From: Capillidium heterosporum | Taxonomy: Eukaryota > Entomophthoromycota > Entomophthoromycetes > Entomophthorales > Capillidiaceae | Assembly (NCBI GenBank): GCA_016630905.1 | Contig: WBMQ01000002.1 | Location: 1 to 64,000, forward strand | Direction of reading: 5' to 3' | Length of the DNA stretch: 64,000 nt | Shown: positions 12,370-23,861 of the stretch, in pieces | Numbering within the stretch: position 1 is the stretch's first letter | How the letters are laid out: every line of letters begins with the position of its first letter | Notes under the pieces: generated by a model | The model's database searches: none | What the model was told of the DNA's origin: nothing | The model's input: only the letters and a program-made list of their open reading frames with translations | Made by a program: the position numbers and the translations under genes

Positions 12370-13925
12370 AGGCCAATGGCCAACTATAAGTTCGTTTCTG
12401 ATTGTCATCTATTCAACTTCAACTTGAAAGATATCTATAAAGCGAGCATACAAGCTTTTCCAACTAAAATCACAGTAAGTTTTGAACTATTAACAGCATC
12501 ATCAAATTTTGAGTAATCGATATTATCAGGAAGGCTATTCCAACTTTCATCTCCAGTTCAGCTAAAGTCAACTGGATAAATCTCAATAAGAACTTGACCA
12601 TACTACTAGATGCACCTTTGAACACCAAACTAGTCTTGAAATTATTAAAGCTTTTACTTCAGCGTTTTGGCGCCCGACCCAAGTGCCAAAACTAATTTAA
12701 ATCCGCCTTCATCAGCCATCTTAATCCCAAGTTTAGCGATAGAATGTAGCTTCACTTTACTTTTTCCACATGTAGAGAACTACTTCAGCTATTTTTACCC
12801 TTTTTTCCACTACTCATCAAATATTAATTTTTGACCAGCTAAAAAAGTATGTCACAACCATTAGTGCACTTGGTTGCCTTCATCGGAGCTAAGCCCAGCT
12901 ATACTAAACCTGTTCAGTTGATACGCATGCTGGACAAAAACACTATGGACTACGTAAAGCATAACTACAACAAATATAATTTGGTAATTGCCATCATCTT
13001 TCTACTTCTGATAGCTGCTTTCGACGATGTATTTGAGTTGACTAAAGCATATCTCTACCTAGGTTGAATGACCAATATAGCCCAAGTGATTAGACTCTAT
13101 CACAAATTTACCCAAGATATGAACCCAATCACAATAGAGTGGTGGCTTTGAGCTTGATAGCACATCCACTTCTTCAAGAACTTGAATTTCTAAGCTGCAG
13201 AGGCCTTGGTTTTTGAACCTAGTTGATTCCTCCTACTAGCTTTCCAATGGCTTTCAGATGGATAACCTAGGTTTGGATAGGAGTACTGATAAATTCTTTC
13301 TGGCAGGAGTGGTAGCGAAGCTGTATAAGCTTTCAATAGTACAGTCAAATTAACTGTACGGCTATTTTCTCACTATCATATAGCATATCAGAACTGTGGG
13401 TACTGGCGGTAAAGTCGACGTGGTATGGCTTATCCAGATTAGCCAAGCCAAAGTTATTGGCTATTTGAGTGAGACCGACCGTATATTTTTTATATTTCAA
13501 ATAGGTTATAAAGGGTTTTAAATGATAATGGATTTTATAATGCTGGGATTCAAGGTTTACTTAGCAGAGTCTTGGAAGGAACTGGCTGTATCTGAAGAAA
13601 TTGGATGTTAATCAGAATTCAGTAGTTTGCATAGACTTGGTTGTTTATGAAAATTCTGGCAATATCATCGACTACCTCAACAAAACCCTAAATTTGTCCT
13701 CTGCAGGTCAGGTCTATCTACAGGCTTTATTCAATATATTCGTCCACAGCTTACCTGTTAGATGATTTAGTATCAAAAGATCAAAAAATATCTAACTTGA
13801 GTAAGACCAAATTAAAAAAAGTTTAAAGCTGACAATGCTCCTTTGGATGCCAAGGGTTTATTCAACATATCAATATCCTGATTAAATCGAAGGGTATATA
13901 TGTCGAAAGTTTAATGAGAAACACC
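12370..13925 (+). pseudogene. Broken copy of fungal transcription-factor-like gene
   Basis: Aligns with the intact gene at 14699-16651 from about its residue 120 to near its C-terminus. The best-preserved frame (12849-13067) matches intact residues around 290-360: both have RMLD followed later by KHNYNK. A TGA stop follows at 13065-13067, and several more stops and frameshifts come after. The last block (near 13870-13910) matches the intact C-terminal KSKGID region. Its N-terminal part is too diverged to translate. It is one half of a tandem duplication and cannot make a full protein. Confidence 0.85.
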
Positions 13926-14119
13926 CATAGCATATAAATCCAATGTTGGTATAATAAATTCGTTATATAAATGCCGGTTTATAATCAGTTGAGTTGTCTT
14001 TATCACTGTATATATGAGCATAGTATACTCCAAGTAATATTATATATTAATCATCGATAAACATATATATATATACAATATTCAGCAACATTAGAAGTTA
14101 ATTTACTCTATTTTACAAA

Positions 14120-14310
14120 GCAGCCAGTCAATCCTCATTAAACCGACGTCTCACCGAACTCCACCTTCAATCTCAAAGTTGAGTCCAGTCAGCTCACAAT
14201 TGAGAAAGTTTTTCACAACAAAGACCTTCCCCTTGTTGATATCCAATAGAACCACATTGAAAGAATGCTCAAGAACTTTTAAATGCACACATAACATGTA
14301 TATTTGAAAC
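14120..14310 (-). pseudogene. NmrA-like gene fragment
   Basis: On the minus strand this reads LEHSFNVVLLDINKGKVFV with small changes, matching LKHAFTMILLAISKSSVFI in the longer NmrA-like relic at 16840-17735. Only the C-terminal portion is present. It occupies the same position relative to the broken transcription-factor copy as the longer relic does to the intact copy, so the duplicated unit covered both genes. Confidence 0.65.
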
Positions 14311-14698
14311 CTTAACTTCAAATATACAAGCTACTTTGCAGGTCGATAGTTTCATTTTATGCCTTGCCACGTAAATTAAAAGATTCTGCCCCTAAAACAT
14401 TTAATATAATAGATTGGATTGACTAAATATTTACAAAACCACCTATAAAGTCTATATAATCTAAAATTAAGTGGGTAGTGGAGGGTTTATAGCTTTTATT
14501 TATCTTTTGGCTTTGACAATACTTTTATGAAACAATAGGGCTTTCCTGGGTTTAGGAAAATAAAGACATCAGATTTATCATTCGGTTGTCTATAGGCAAC
14601 AATGATCCTTCCATAAAAGTATATGAACAAGCCTCAGCCACCTACCTTTTTAATATCAGCTGCTATAACTAAACCCTTTCTTTCAGTTCAGTTTATAG

Positions 14699-16651
14699 AT
14701 GGCCGATACCTTTCATGTAGAATGCTTCAGTTTAGCTATGATTGGGGAACGTACACAGAGCTCTAATGGATCAGTCAAAAACAAAGATCAAAAGTCCGTA
14801 AGGCAGGTATTAAAAAATAACAGTCGAAAGGTGCAGCATTCCAAAAGAAAGTGTAGACATTCGTATAAGGATTTCGAAAAAATACTCAGTCTAAGCAATG
14901 GCTTGGAACTGAAAAAGCATGAAAAGTATATGAAGCAGACGAGTAAGTTTAGATTAGACTTTAAGCATCTGGAAATGAGCACTATCAAAAGGAATAGCAT
15001 CAAACATATAGCTACCAGTAAACATCCCAACCCTTCAACTCAATCCCATTCCAGTACCAGTAGTAAGCAAATAACCAACTACAAGTTCATTCCTAGCTAC
15101 AACCAGCCCAACTTCAACTTTAAAAGCAATCCCAAAGCAGCCCCATCAGCTTCATTAACCAACAGCGTAATCAAGTTTCGAACAACCAGCAACAACATAG
15201 TCAAGTTTAAGTTGAGTAACAGTATCAGAAAGAAGACTTGTCATATCCCCACCTCTGTTCCAATGGAGATCGATTGGAGGCACTTGAATACGAATCTCGT
15301 CGTCTTAATAGAAACACCATCAGACAAAAAACCAGCCTTAAAATCCCTTGGATTCATCCTTCATCTCGACGTATTAGCAGCCGACCTAAACATCAAATCT
15401 AATTCAAAGTCACCTTCAGCTACTATCTCAAGCTCATGCCTGGCCTTGGAATCCAGCTACACAATTCTACTCCCCTATGTAAAGACCTACTTCGACTACT
15501 TTCACCCATTCTTTCCACTGCTTATAAAATCCTACTTTTTAGCAAACTACAAAAATATACCTCGATCTCTAATCTATTTGGTTGCTTCCATTGGTGCAAA
15601 ATTGGGCTACTTTAGGCCATCCCAGTTGGTACGCATGCTGGATGATCATACTGCCGACTACATAAAGCACAACTACAACAAGTGTGATTTAGTAACTGTT
15701 AATATATTTTTACTCGTAGTAGCATCATTTGCCGACGTAAGTGGATTAACTAAAGTATCCCTATATATAGGCTGGATGACGTACATAGCCCAAGTAATTG
15801 GACTTCACCACAAACCTACCAAAGATATGGACCCAATCACAAGAGAGCGGCGGCTTCGAGCTTGGTGGTACGTCCACTTTTTCAAGAACATGCACTTCTT
15901 TGGGTTCCAACGGCCTTGGTCCTTGGACCTCCTTGATAGCACTTGTCAGCTTTCCAACGATTTCCATATGGACAATCTAAACTTACCTTCAAATACTAAT
16001 CAATTCTTACTAACAGAAGCTTCAGCCAACTTACAGAAGATCTTAGTCATAGGGTCTAACTGGATGCACGACTACTTTGTCAGCATACTACACTATATCA
16101 AAGGTAAAGGTACTCAAAACGAAATTGACGTAGTCCAGCTTGTCCAAGTCGGCCAAGCCAAAATTTTAGGTTATATGGGTGAGGTTGACTGCATATTTTC
16201 AAATTTTCAGTTTAGCTGCAAAGAGTCCCAAACAAAAGTAGACCTTATGCGATTGGGGTTCAAGTGCTACTTGATGGGTTCTTGGGACGAGCTAGCAGTG
16301 TCTATCGCCAAATCTAATGTCAACCAAAACTCTATATCTTTTATAAATCAAATCATCCATCAAAACTCCAACAAAATACTCGACTACTACAATATGAACC
16401 CAATGTTTGTAAAGTTTGGCTTGATCCTCAGATTCTATCCATTAAGTTCATCGATAGCTTATTTATTGGACGACATCCTATCAGAAAATCTACATATATC
16501 CAGTTTGAGTAAGGCCAAGTTGAAACGAAGCCTATGGCTATTGAAAGAAGCTAGTAGTAGGGACAAGTGCGCCAAAGGTTTATTCCAGTACGATGATTTA
16601 TTGGCCAAGTCGAAAGGTATCGATATCGAAGAACTGATGGGAAATAAATAG
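14699..16651 (+). CDS. Fungal transcription-factor-domain protein lacking a zinc cluster
   Basis: Intronless, 650 aa, ATG at 14699. Residues 1-200 are basic, Ser/Asn-rich and look disordered, with many Lys/Arg/His. From about aa 255 the sequence matches the fungal-specific transcription-factor middle-homology region: FHPFFPLLIKSYF, then LVASIGAKLGY, then ARRxRAWW-like ERRLRAWWYVHFF. Such regions regulate zinc-cluster activators in the nucleus. No Cys6 zinc cluster is visible in the frame or just upstream, so either a first exon is missing or this is a finger-less member; an acceptor-like TTATAG sits directly before the ATG. A degraded tandem copy precedes it, and an NmrA-like relic follows on the opposite strand. 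Confidence 0.75.
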   Translation: MADTFHVECFSLAMIGERTQSSNGSVKNKDQKSVRQVLKNNSRKVQHSKRKCRHSYKDFEKILSLSNGLELKKHEKYMKQTSKFRLDFKHLEMSTIKRNSIKHIATSKHPNPSTQSHSSTSSKQITNYKFIPSYNQPNFNFKSNPKAAPSASLTNSVIKFRTTSNNIVKFKLSNSIRKKTCHIPTSVPMEIDWRHLNTNLVVLIETPSDKKPALKSLGFILHLDVLAADLNIKSNSKSPSATISSSCLALESSYTILLPYVKTYFDYFHPFFPLLIKSYFLANYKNIPRSLIYLVASIGAKLGYFRPSQLVRMLDDHTADYIKHNYNKCDLVTVNIFLLVVASFADVSGLTKVSLYIGWMTYIAQVIGLHHKPTKDMDPITRERRLRAWWYVHFFKNMHFFGFQRPWSLDLLDSTCQLSNDFHMDNLNLPSNTNQFLLTEASANLQKILVIGSNWMHDYFVSILHYIKGKGTQNEIDVVQLVQVGQAKILGYMGEVDCIFSNFQFSCKESQTKVDLMRLGFKCYLMGSWDELAVSIAKSNVNQNSISFINQIIHQNSNKILDYYNMNPMFVKFGLILRFYPLSSSIAYLLDDILSENLHISSLSKAKLKRSLWLLKEASSRDKCAKGLFQYDDLLAKSKGIDIEELMGNK

Positions 16652-16839
16652 TTTGTATGATTTTAAATTGTATTGATAAAATAGCTATAAAAGGCTGTTG
16701 TATTACGATCGGCTAATCCAAGCTTTTATCACTGTATACCCCATTTTGTATTATAAACACAGTAAACCCTACATAAAACTATACTGATAAAATACTCAGC
16801 CTCATTATACAAATACAAAGCTAACTCTCATTGATCTAA

Positions 16840-17735
16840 TGACGATTTGGTATAGCCCTCCATCTTCAAAGTCTTGAAATCAGAGCCAGTTAAATTGCGG
16901 TTGACGTGTCCTTCTCAATAAAGACACTGCTTTTGCTGATAGCTAATAGAATCATGGTGAAGGCATGCTTGAGGAGCTTCTCAAGGGTAAATAAATCAGA
17001 CATAGCCAAGGCTTCAGCTTCATGGATATGAGTTACCTTGTACAGCTTCCCATAGATATGTTCAGCCAACTTGACAATAATGTTGGTGGAGGTGGTTTCA
17101 TCAAAAATTTTATGTTGCGGTTTTTAGTTTCAGGCTTAGTTGAAATTTTGATGACGTAGCTGGTGATATCAATGATGGAGGTCAGTGAGAGGTCGACATT
17201 CCTATTACCGATGACTTTAAGCTGATTCTTGATTGGGATCAAGCGATAGGTAAAAGTGAGGTGGTGGTTAAAAAACTCATTGCTGTAGTAAATACAGTCT
17301 AAACCCAAAGCTTTGATGGCCTTGTGAATTTTATCCTTGTTAGTAAAATTTTCATACTTATTGGTATTACTTTTGATACTGCACTCGCTAGAGATAAATT
17401 TTCCGATATCAGCCTGCTTGATAGCCTCCAATAGGTATAGCTGATTGTCTAAAATACCATCAAATCCAAATGTATATATAACTATGTCGGCTCCCTATAG
17501 AATTTTAGTCAAATTGGATATCGATGTATAATCAACGGGGATCATGGTGGCTCCATTTACTTTGAATTTTTGAAGATATTAGCAGCTAAGGTTGATCAAT
17601 ACAGTACCTTTACTTTGTTGATACCTTCAGCTAAGAAAGCACATATCAAATACTTTTCGAACTCACTGGTACCTCTAGCTACAGCAACAATAGGAGCTGA
17701 GAGTTGATTAACAAGGTTATTTTGTAGAAGTTGTA
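16840..17735 (-). pseudogene. NmrA-like (isoflavone-reductase type) relic
   Basis: The minus strand starts near 17735 with IVAVARGTSEFEK, a worn version of the Rossmann motif of NmrA-like proteins (usually GGTGxxG). There follow in-frame stops near 17620 and 17500, then an open stretch (17431-17033) with ADIGKFISSECSIKSN, typical of the family's AG-V/I-KRFIPSE block. A one-base shift near 17110 moves the frame, after which the tail reads IIVKLAEHIYGKLYKVTHI. NmrA-like proteins bind NAD(P); in moulds some control transcription factors. The nucleotide-binding glycine motif is damaged and several stops are present, so it is very probably not functional. Confidence 0.7.
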
Positions 17736-18612
17736 TCTACTTGTTTTATTATATTAGAGAGCTGGTTCTTTTGCTAGGTTTTATACTACGATCTAAAGCT
17801 TTTATTATCACTTTGTAATTTATATTGCTTATCAACTAATCTCCCCAAGGTATATGATACCTTTGAGATGACGCTGTAAAATCAGACTAGCATCTTCAAA
17901 TACACATATTCTTGAGTAACTGAGATTCTAACGAGATTTACTTGGAGTACTGCTTTGGACTCTTGTTAGAATGTGAATCAATATCACTTGGATTGGAAAT
18001 AGCGGTCACTTTTTTACTATACATTTATAATGTAAAAGCATCCTCCACTTCTAATACTAATGCTATACATAGCTAAAAAATCAAAAACTGGAAAGCCACA
18101 CCACCTACATCAATTCTTTTAAAATAGGCACCTATATAATTTTAGCTAATTACTAGTTCAAATCAAAAATATATAACATCAAACCCAAACAGTTTACCTA
18201 GCATCTGGTATGGCACCCTAAACTGATATATGATTAAATTAAGTGCAGAGTTGGGACTATTTCAAGAAAATATGCCAAGAATCCCAAATTACCTGTGTTA
18301 TAAATTTGTTCAAACAACCTGCTAAACTTTAGTTAATTCAGAACGTATTCAGTTCTTTATTTGAGATGGTCAATATTCGCAGGTTTACTTGAAAAAATCT
18401 GTTCAAAATGTATAAAAATAGGCATATGTAAATCATTAGTTTCTCCTGGTTATGAGAATTCATCACATCTATTAGTCGATCTCAAAGATATACTTGGCAA
18501 GAATTACTAAAAAAGTTAGATATGTTATCCAATTTGACGTTAAAAATATGTAGATTACGCTATACATTAATCCATAAATGCTTGAAAGCATAGTACTACC
18601 AAGCCTTTTTAC
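17736..18612. other. Intergenic, nothing recognised
   Basis: AT-rich spacer between the NmrA-like relic and the promoter of the secreted protein gene. No frame or repeat was recognised. Confidence 0.4.
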
Positions 18613-18632
18613 TATAAAAAGGACATTAAAGG

Positions 18633-18640
18633 TATATAAG
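18633..18640 (+). promoter_or_regulatory. TATA box of the secreted cysteine-rich gene
   Basis: TATATAAG lies 53 nt before the ATG at 18693, a distance similar to the TATA boxes of the chitinase and acyltransferase genes in this window. A second TATAAAAA is at 18613. Confidence 0.5.
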
Positions 18641-18692
18641 GAGTAGCATTCAAGACTTTGATTAGAAGCTCTGATCTAAACTTCTTTCCAAC

Positions 18693-19739
18693 ATGCTTCT
18701 AAACTATATTTTGGGTTTGGTAACCATCTTCATCAATTTCAACCTATCGACTTCTCAGACAGTTCAAAATGGTTGCCCAGCACCATCAACCAGATGCTAT
18801 GACAACTACGGCCGAAGTTACTTGATGTCATCAAATGATCGACCTAGATGTTGGTCCTACGACTACAACAACTCAAGGTGGAGGTGTAACTCACAAACAT
18901 TACAGAACGGATGCAACTACTACGAGCTGGATATAAATCGATGCAACAACAACCAAAAATGCCCCAATCCCAACATCAACGAGATATGCAGGGGGAACGA
19001 CGGCACTACCTACCGAATTAGAGATAGCAACGTACCACCTTGCTGGATTCGCATCAATAACGGATGGAGGTGTACCAATATCCAAAACTGGTTGAATAAC
19101 TCGTGCCCCAGCAACTACATTAATGTCAAAGATTGTAATCAGAATGGCGGAAGACTTACCTGCCCAGCAAAAGGTACGCAGTGTAGGACGGATGACGGCC
19201 AAATTCGCTACGCCGGTGATCGCAACCAATTACCTTGCTGGCAGTGGGTAGGCAGCCGGTGGAGGTGCTTCAACTATTACAATGGTAGATGCCCCTACTC
19301 GACCCAAGTTCTCAATATCAACAGCTGCTACAGCCAAACTACATGCCCAGACAGATCCAACTACTGTATCGATCAAAGTGGCTTAGCTTATCTAGCTACC
19401 GATTCTCGCGCACCTCCTTGTTGGTTCAAGTGGGATGGCGGTTGGAGGTGTACCCAGTTTTCAAATAGCAACAATGGTGGAACTTGCCCTAACAATGCAA
19501 ATTATTTAAATATTAAAAGGTGTTTTTCCAACAATGACAATAACCGATGTCCCAGCCGCGGTGACTACTGCAGAGATGTGTATGGACAAGTCTTCTATGC
19601 AAGTTCGAGCAATAGGCTGCCATGTTGGTACCGAAGTCAGAGTGGGTGGATGTGTGCCAACTATATCAATGATGGGAGAGGGAGATGCAGCTCTAACCAA
19701 GGGATTATCGATGTCAACAGCTGTAACTTGTATCAATAA
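18693..19739 (+). CDS. Secreted protein with five six-cysteine repeats
   Basis: Intronless, 348 aa, with a signal peptide (about aa 1-22, hydrophobic, ending STSQ). The whole mature part consists of five repeats of about 56-60 aa: aa 28-84, 90-148, 157-212, 218-277 and 286-344. Each has exactly six cysteines in the order CP-x(4-7)-C-x(17)-CW-x(8-10)-C-x(7-11)-C-x(9-11)-C, with a Gly-x-x-Tyr element, a PCW core and a W(R/M)C motif. The 30 repeat cysteines are the only cysteines, so three disulphides per repeat are likely. Asn, Tyr and Trp are abundant. The aromatic, disulphide-rich design suggests binding of carbohydrate or another extracellular ligand, but I do not recognise the family. A TATA box lies close upstream. 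Confidence 0.9.
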   Translation: MLLNYILGLVTIFINFNLSTSQTVQNGCPAPSTRCYDNYGRSYLMSSNDRPRCWSYDYNNSRWRCNSQTLQNGCNYYELDINRCNNNQKCPNPNINEICRGNDGTTYRIRDSNVPPCWIRINNGWRCTNIQNWLNNSCPSNYINVKDCNQNGGRLTCPAKGTQCRTDDGQIRYAGDRNQLPCWQWVGSRWRCFNYYNGRCPYSTQVLNINSCYSQTTCPDRSNYCIDQSGLAYLATDSRAPPCWFKWDGGWRCTQFSNSNNGGTCPNNANYLNIKRCFSNNDNNRCPSRGDYCRDVYGQVFYASSSNRLPCWYRSQSGWMCANYINDGRGRCSSNQGIIDVNSCNLYQ

Positions 19740-20006
19740 AATACTATTTCTGGACTTTTTTTTCATGTTTTTATGGTGGAGAGCTGTGTCTTTGCTAGAG
19801 GTGTCACAACACTTAATTGATCTTTCATTTATAAAATATAAAACTTGAACTGTCATCTGAAAAAAACAGAAGCTTAGTAGAAACTTTCAAAGCTAATGAT
19901 AGCAGATGTTTAATATATTAAGTTTTGTTTAGATAAAAGAGCTATAGGTAAAGGCACTGAGGTATATACAATAGCCCCAAACAATAAAACATACTTATCA
20001 ATGTAG

Positions 20007-20855
20007 CTAAAACTTCACTTTAACTACCCGATACCAACTCTCTTCTTTCTCTTTCCGTACCAAATTGAGACACGAGTGATCTTTGGTATTCACCTTGATG
20101 AACTTCAACTTAATACCAACTAACAGTAGCGTCTGTATCTGACTACTCTCTAAACTCAACGGGCTCCACATATCGAGTACTTGTAGGTTGTGAAAGTATG
20201 GCAGAAGCTCCAACAATAATGCGAAATGTAGGTTGGGAACTAAGAGACATCTCAAATTTAACTTGGGATTGCTGTTGCCTAAGCTTTTGATAAAGTTCTT
20301 TATCAGCTTCAAGTTGATGAGTTGGGTCACGTTGTCCTTGCCAAGTCTCAAGGTCATCAGGCTGGGTAGAGTTTTGAATATTAAATTTAACCAGTTGGGC
20401 TCTAGTTCATAGAATCTTACGTCGAAAGGTATGTTGACGCTAGATAGATCAATTACCTTTATGAGCTGGAAGCTTGGAAAGTTGTTGGCAGCCAAGTTAT
20501 TATGGAATCTTACAAACTTTTGATAGTTGGTTAACGAGTAGTCACTGTTGAATCCAGGGCTATAGTTCACTAGCTGTTTGCCGATGGTTGATACCAACTT
20601 GTTGAGCTTGGTGAACTTGTAGAGGAGGGGATATTGGATTAGGCCATTGACGTATAAGCTTGGGTTGCTTGCGAGGTAATTGACTAAAGTTAGGAGCGCT
20701 TTATATTCCAAACTATCGGTGTTGGCCAATACCGCATTGAGTTCATTTAGAAGTAAGGGGTTTGTTGGACTGGGCAGTACTAATCCTCTTAACTCATCTA
20801 GGATTGGATCATGCTTGCTGTAGGTTGGCAAGCCGGTCTTGTCTATGAATACCAT
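20007..20855 (-). CDS. LRR-like hypothetical protein
   Basis: Intronless, 282 aa, ATG at 20855. The C-terminal half has leucine-rich units such as LPSLMTLRLG, LNLRCLLVPNLH and FHNLQVLDMWSPLSL, spaced like the F-box/LRR gene at 867-2183. The N-terminal half is helical-looking and Leu/Asn-rich without a clear F-box. It ends in a charged segment (RKEKEESW). A role as a substrate adaptor is possible by analogy only. Spacing to the convergent secreted-protein gene is about 270 nt. Confidence 0.65.
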   Translation of the reverse strand: MVFIDKTGLPTYSKHDPILDELRGLVLPSPTNPLLLNELNAVLANTDSLEYKALLTLVNYLASNPSLYVNGLIQYPLLYKFTKLNKLVSTIGKQLVNYSPGFNSDYSLTNYQKFVRFHNNLAANNFPSFQLIKVIDLSSVNIPFDVRFYELEPNWLNLIFKTLPSLMTLRLGKDNVTQLINLKLIKNFIKSLGNSNPKLNLRCLLVPNLHFALLLELLPYFHNLQVLDMWSPLSLESSQIQTLLLVGIKLKFIKVNTKDHSCLNLVRKEKEESWYRVVKVKF

Positions 20856-21877
20856 TGTTGAAAGTAAAAGTTATAAATAGAAGCTAGCCTTAATAAAAAG
20901 GTATAAAATATCAGTTGGCTTAAAAGTGTATACCTGTACAGTGACAGTTATTTGGAAGATTCTAAATAGAATTCTAGAGAAGCTTTACATTCCGCTAAGC
21001 TGTCGAACTTGAATGCCAAGACCAAGCTGAAGAAAACGTGTATTTGAGTTTCATCACATTGCTTGATAAACTTGCAAGATATCTGGCAAATCAAGCATGT
21101 ACTCTACTATGGGTCAATGAATTGATTGGATACTAACAAACCTAGTGTCTAATAATAACTTGAGAAAAGCATATACTTTATGTTCTGATTTACTGGTACT
21201 AACTAAATAGGAAAGCCCGCTAAAATCTTACTAATAAAATGAAACACTTTTACAGGCTAGATACCTGAATGAGTTCCTAGCATAAATGTAGGAACTTTCA
21301 GTACTATTACTTACAGTCATACCTATACAGTAGTTTACGCTATCTTATGTATGCCACATCCAATACTATTCTGGAATTAGAGGATTTAATAAGCCTATTA
21401 GTCGAACTATTCAACCCAATTGAATCAACATCTAACTAGCCTTTACTATCAAGTTAAATGCATCTATTAACCATAAGTCTAAAATTAGGCTATTTTGCAA
21501 TTTATAAATAGAGTGCAAAAGGTACAATCCATATCAATACACATTATATATAGAAAGCTTATTAAAAGCAATACTTGTACTCTATTCAAACTAACTGGAA
21601 GTAGGTCGGCTAGTTGTATCGATTCTAAATTTCAAAACATTAAAAAGATAATCTATCGAAATTTAAAGAAACGATATATGTACTGAACTTTCCAATACAT
21701 AAGCTATCAGCTACCATTTTTAATAGCCAAACCTTACTATAAGTGACAAAGTAGTAGGAGGCTATGTATATATTTTTACAGTAGTGATATTGTACTATAA
21801 GCATTGCAATTTATCAAGGATCCCATAGGGATAAAAATAAAAATACTATTCTATATTTAATACCAACTTTAAATCCA
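20856..21877. other. Intergenic, nothing recognised
   Basis: About 1 kb of AT-rich DNA. A 63-codon frame (21495-21686) has no motif and is probably chance. Confidence 0.4.
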
Positions 21878-23051
21878 CTAAAACTCTTCTATCTCCTTCA
21901 TTTCCTTCTTTTGTTTTTTAAACTTCTCGCCTTTAGGCTTCTCATACCTAACTCTTTCACCTCTAGGTTTTTCATTATTAACCTTTTCACTCCTAGCCTT
22001 CTCGTACAACTCCTTCTTGACGTAGGGCTTATTCCTCCTAAAGTTGTTGAACCCACAGTCTAAAACGGAAGTTGAACTGTCGTCAGTGACTAATCTACTT
22101 TTACTTATCAAGGGCTTGGCTTGTTCTCCTTTAGGTTGTTGCTTGCGTTTCAAGTAGTTGGCGTCGAATCGTTTGCCATCTAAGATTCGTAAGGTGGGGA
22201 TCAGCTTCTTGACCTATTTTAGTAAAAATAAGAACAGATGGGGTTAATGTTGTTTAGTAGAATATAAAAATGTACTTTTTCGTCGTAATCGGTTAACTCG
22301 TGGATAGGGTTGTTAGTAAAGTTGACTTCGTTCAAGTACAGCAGTTTACTTAGAATTTCTATGTCACTAATAAATAACATAAATAAATTTTCTAAAAAAC
22401 ATTAAATTACCTAAATTCAGCCACCAGGTTGTTGGCCAAAATCAATATGTTTAACGAACTACAGTTGACTAAAGTTTCGGGTAGACTAATAAGTTTGTTG
22501 TTGTTCAAGCGTAACTCCTTGAGTAGTGCCAGGTTCTGCAAGTTGGGGAACGACTTCAAGTTACAGTTACTTATCGACAATTTGGTCAAGTTGACTAGTT
22601 TCGTCAAGGTAGGGTTGGAGGCCAAAGGATTGTTGGAGATTACTAAGGTGTTCAAACTGGTAAGGTTGCGTAAGTTGTCGACACTTTTCAATTCGTTATC
22701 ATTTATAATCAAAGCTTTCAAGCTCTTACAGCTACTCAGACTGTTAGGTACTCTAACTAATTGGTTATTGGACAAATTTAAAGTTATGAGGTTGGTCAAA
22801 TTTTGAAAGACTTCCAGTTCTTTAAGCTGATTATTACCCAAATGTAACCAAGTTAAGCTTTTTAAGTAGATTATACCTTGCAACTGTCCTACATCGTTTA
22901 GTTGGTTATGACTCAAGTTGAGGCGTAGTAAGTTGGTACAACAACTAATATCTTCGACGTGGTTGATCTCTTTAGCTTTCAAATTGATCTCCTTAACTTC
23001 ACTGAGCTGGATGTTTATTAAAGACGATAGTTTGGCTGGCGTTATTTGCAT
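21878..23051 (-). CDS. Leucine-rich repeat protein with basic tail
   Basis: Three exons on the minus strand: 22411-23051, 22276-22366 and 21878-22213. They give 355 aa, and the introns of 44 and 62 nt have GT...AG ends. About aa 20-245 form regular SDS22-like repeats (LxxLxxLxLSxNxL), for example LTWLHLGNNQLKEL and LKELRLNNNKLISLP. A capping segment PTLRILDGKRFDANYL (about aa 250-270) follows, as seen after LRRs in SDS22/LRRC-type proteins. The tail is Lys/Glu/Arg-rich with imperfect EKxRxEK repeats and is probably disordered. The likely role is protein binding inside the cell; the partner is unknown. Confidence 0.85.
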
Positions 23052-23861
23052 CGGTAGTCAAGTTCTTTTTGGAATAAAGAGAAAGCTAAAATTTTTGGCT
23101 TGATGCTTTAGATTGGAATCAATTTTGCACTTTAGGATATTGTTCCCAAATGACCGTTAGTTTTATCATCAGATTTTAAGGCTATGTTGCAATTAATTAT
23201 AAACAGATGATTGCTTATGCTTTTCAAAATTTCAAAGTACATTTGCAAAAGCTTTATAGATCTCTTGCCCTGCAAGCTTAGTTAAGTTCAAACAGGCACT
23301 ACTCGATAACCAAGCTAACGAAACCAAATAAAGGTAAATGGGAATATATAGGTATTGAGGACAACAAATCTTTATGGCTATGAGAAATGCAGTTTGGACA
23401 GTATCTTTACAGAGATATATATATATTTGACTCTAAATAAGAAGCACATCTACTCATATGGACAGAAATTTAAAGTGTTTATAAGGATCTAAAAAGATAA
23501 GTTAAATCCCAATCTAACAATATACTATCCATATACATCTAGTCAAGTTGGAATTAGTTTAGTAAAAGAACTAGAACTGCTCAAAATTAAAGATCATACA
23601 AAAAAGTTTGCAATTAAAATCTCGATCGATGTAACTTCAAAATTAGTATTCTTCCAAATTAGCACTAATTTCAATGTGAAATTAGCAATCAACTCAAGAG
23701 TCAAAAGATACATACTAGTTTTTCAAAGTATTTAAATGAGAATCAAATCATTTCAAACAAAGTACACGATACTCTACAATGAAGTTATCCAAATTTATTA
23801 TCATTAGTATATAGTTCAAACATTGCCACCAGTTCAACATTCAGCTCAGCTTAATTTAACT
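23052..23861. other. Intergenic, nothing recognised
   Basis: Spacer between two minus-strand genes. It contains short AT runs only. Confidence 0.4.
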
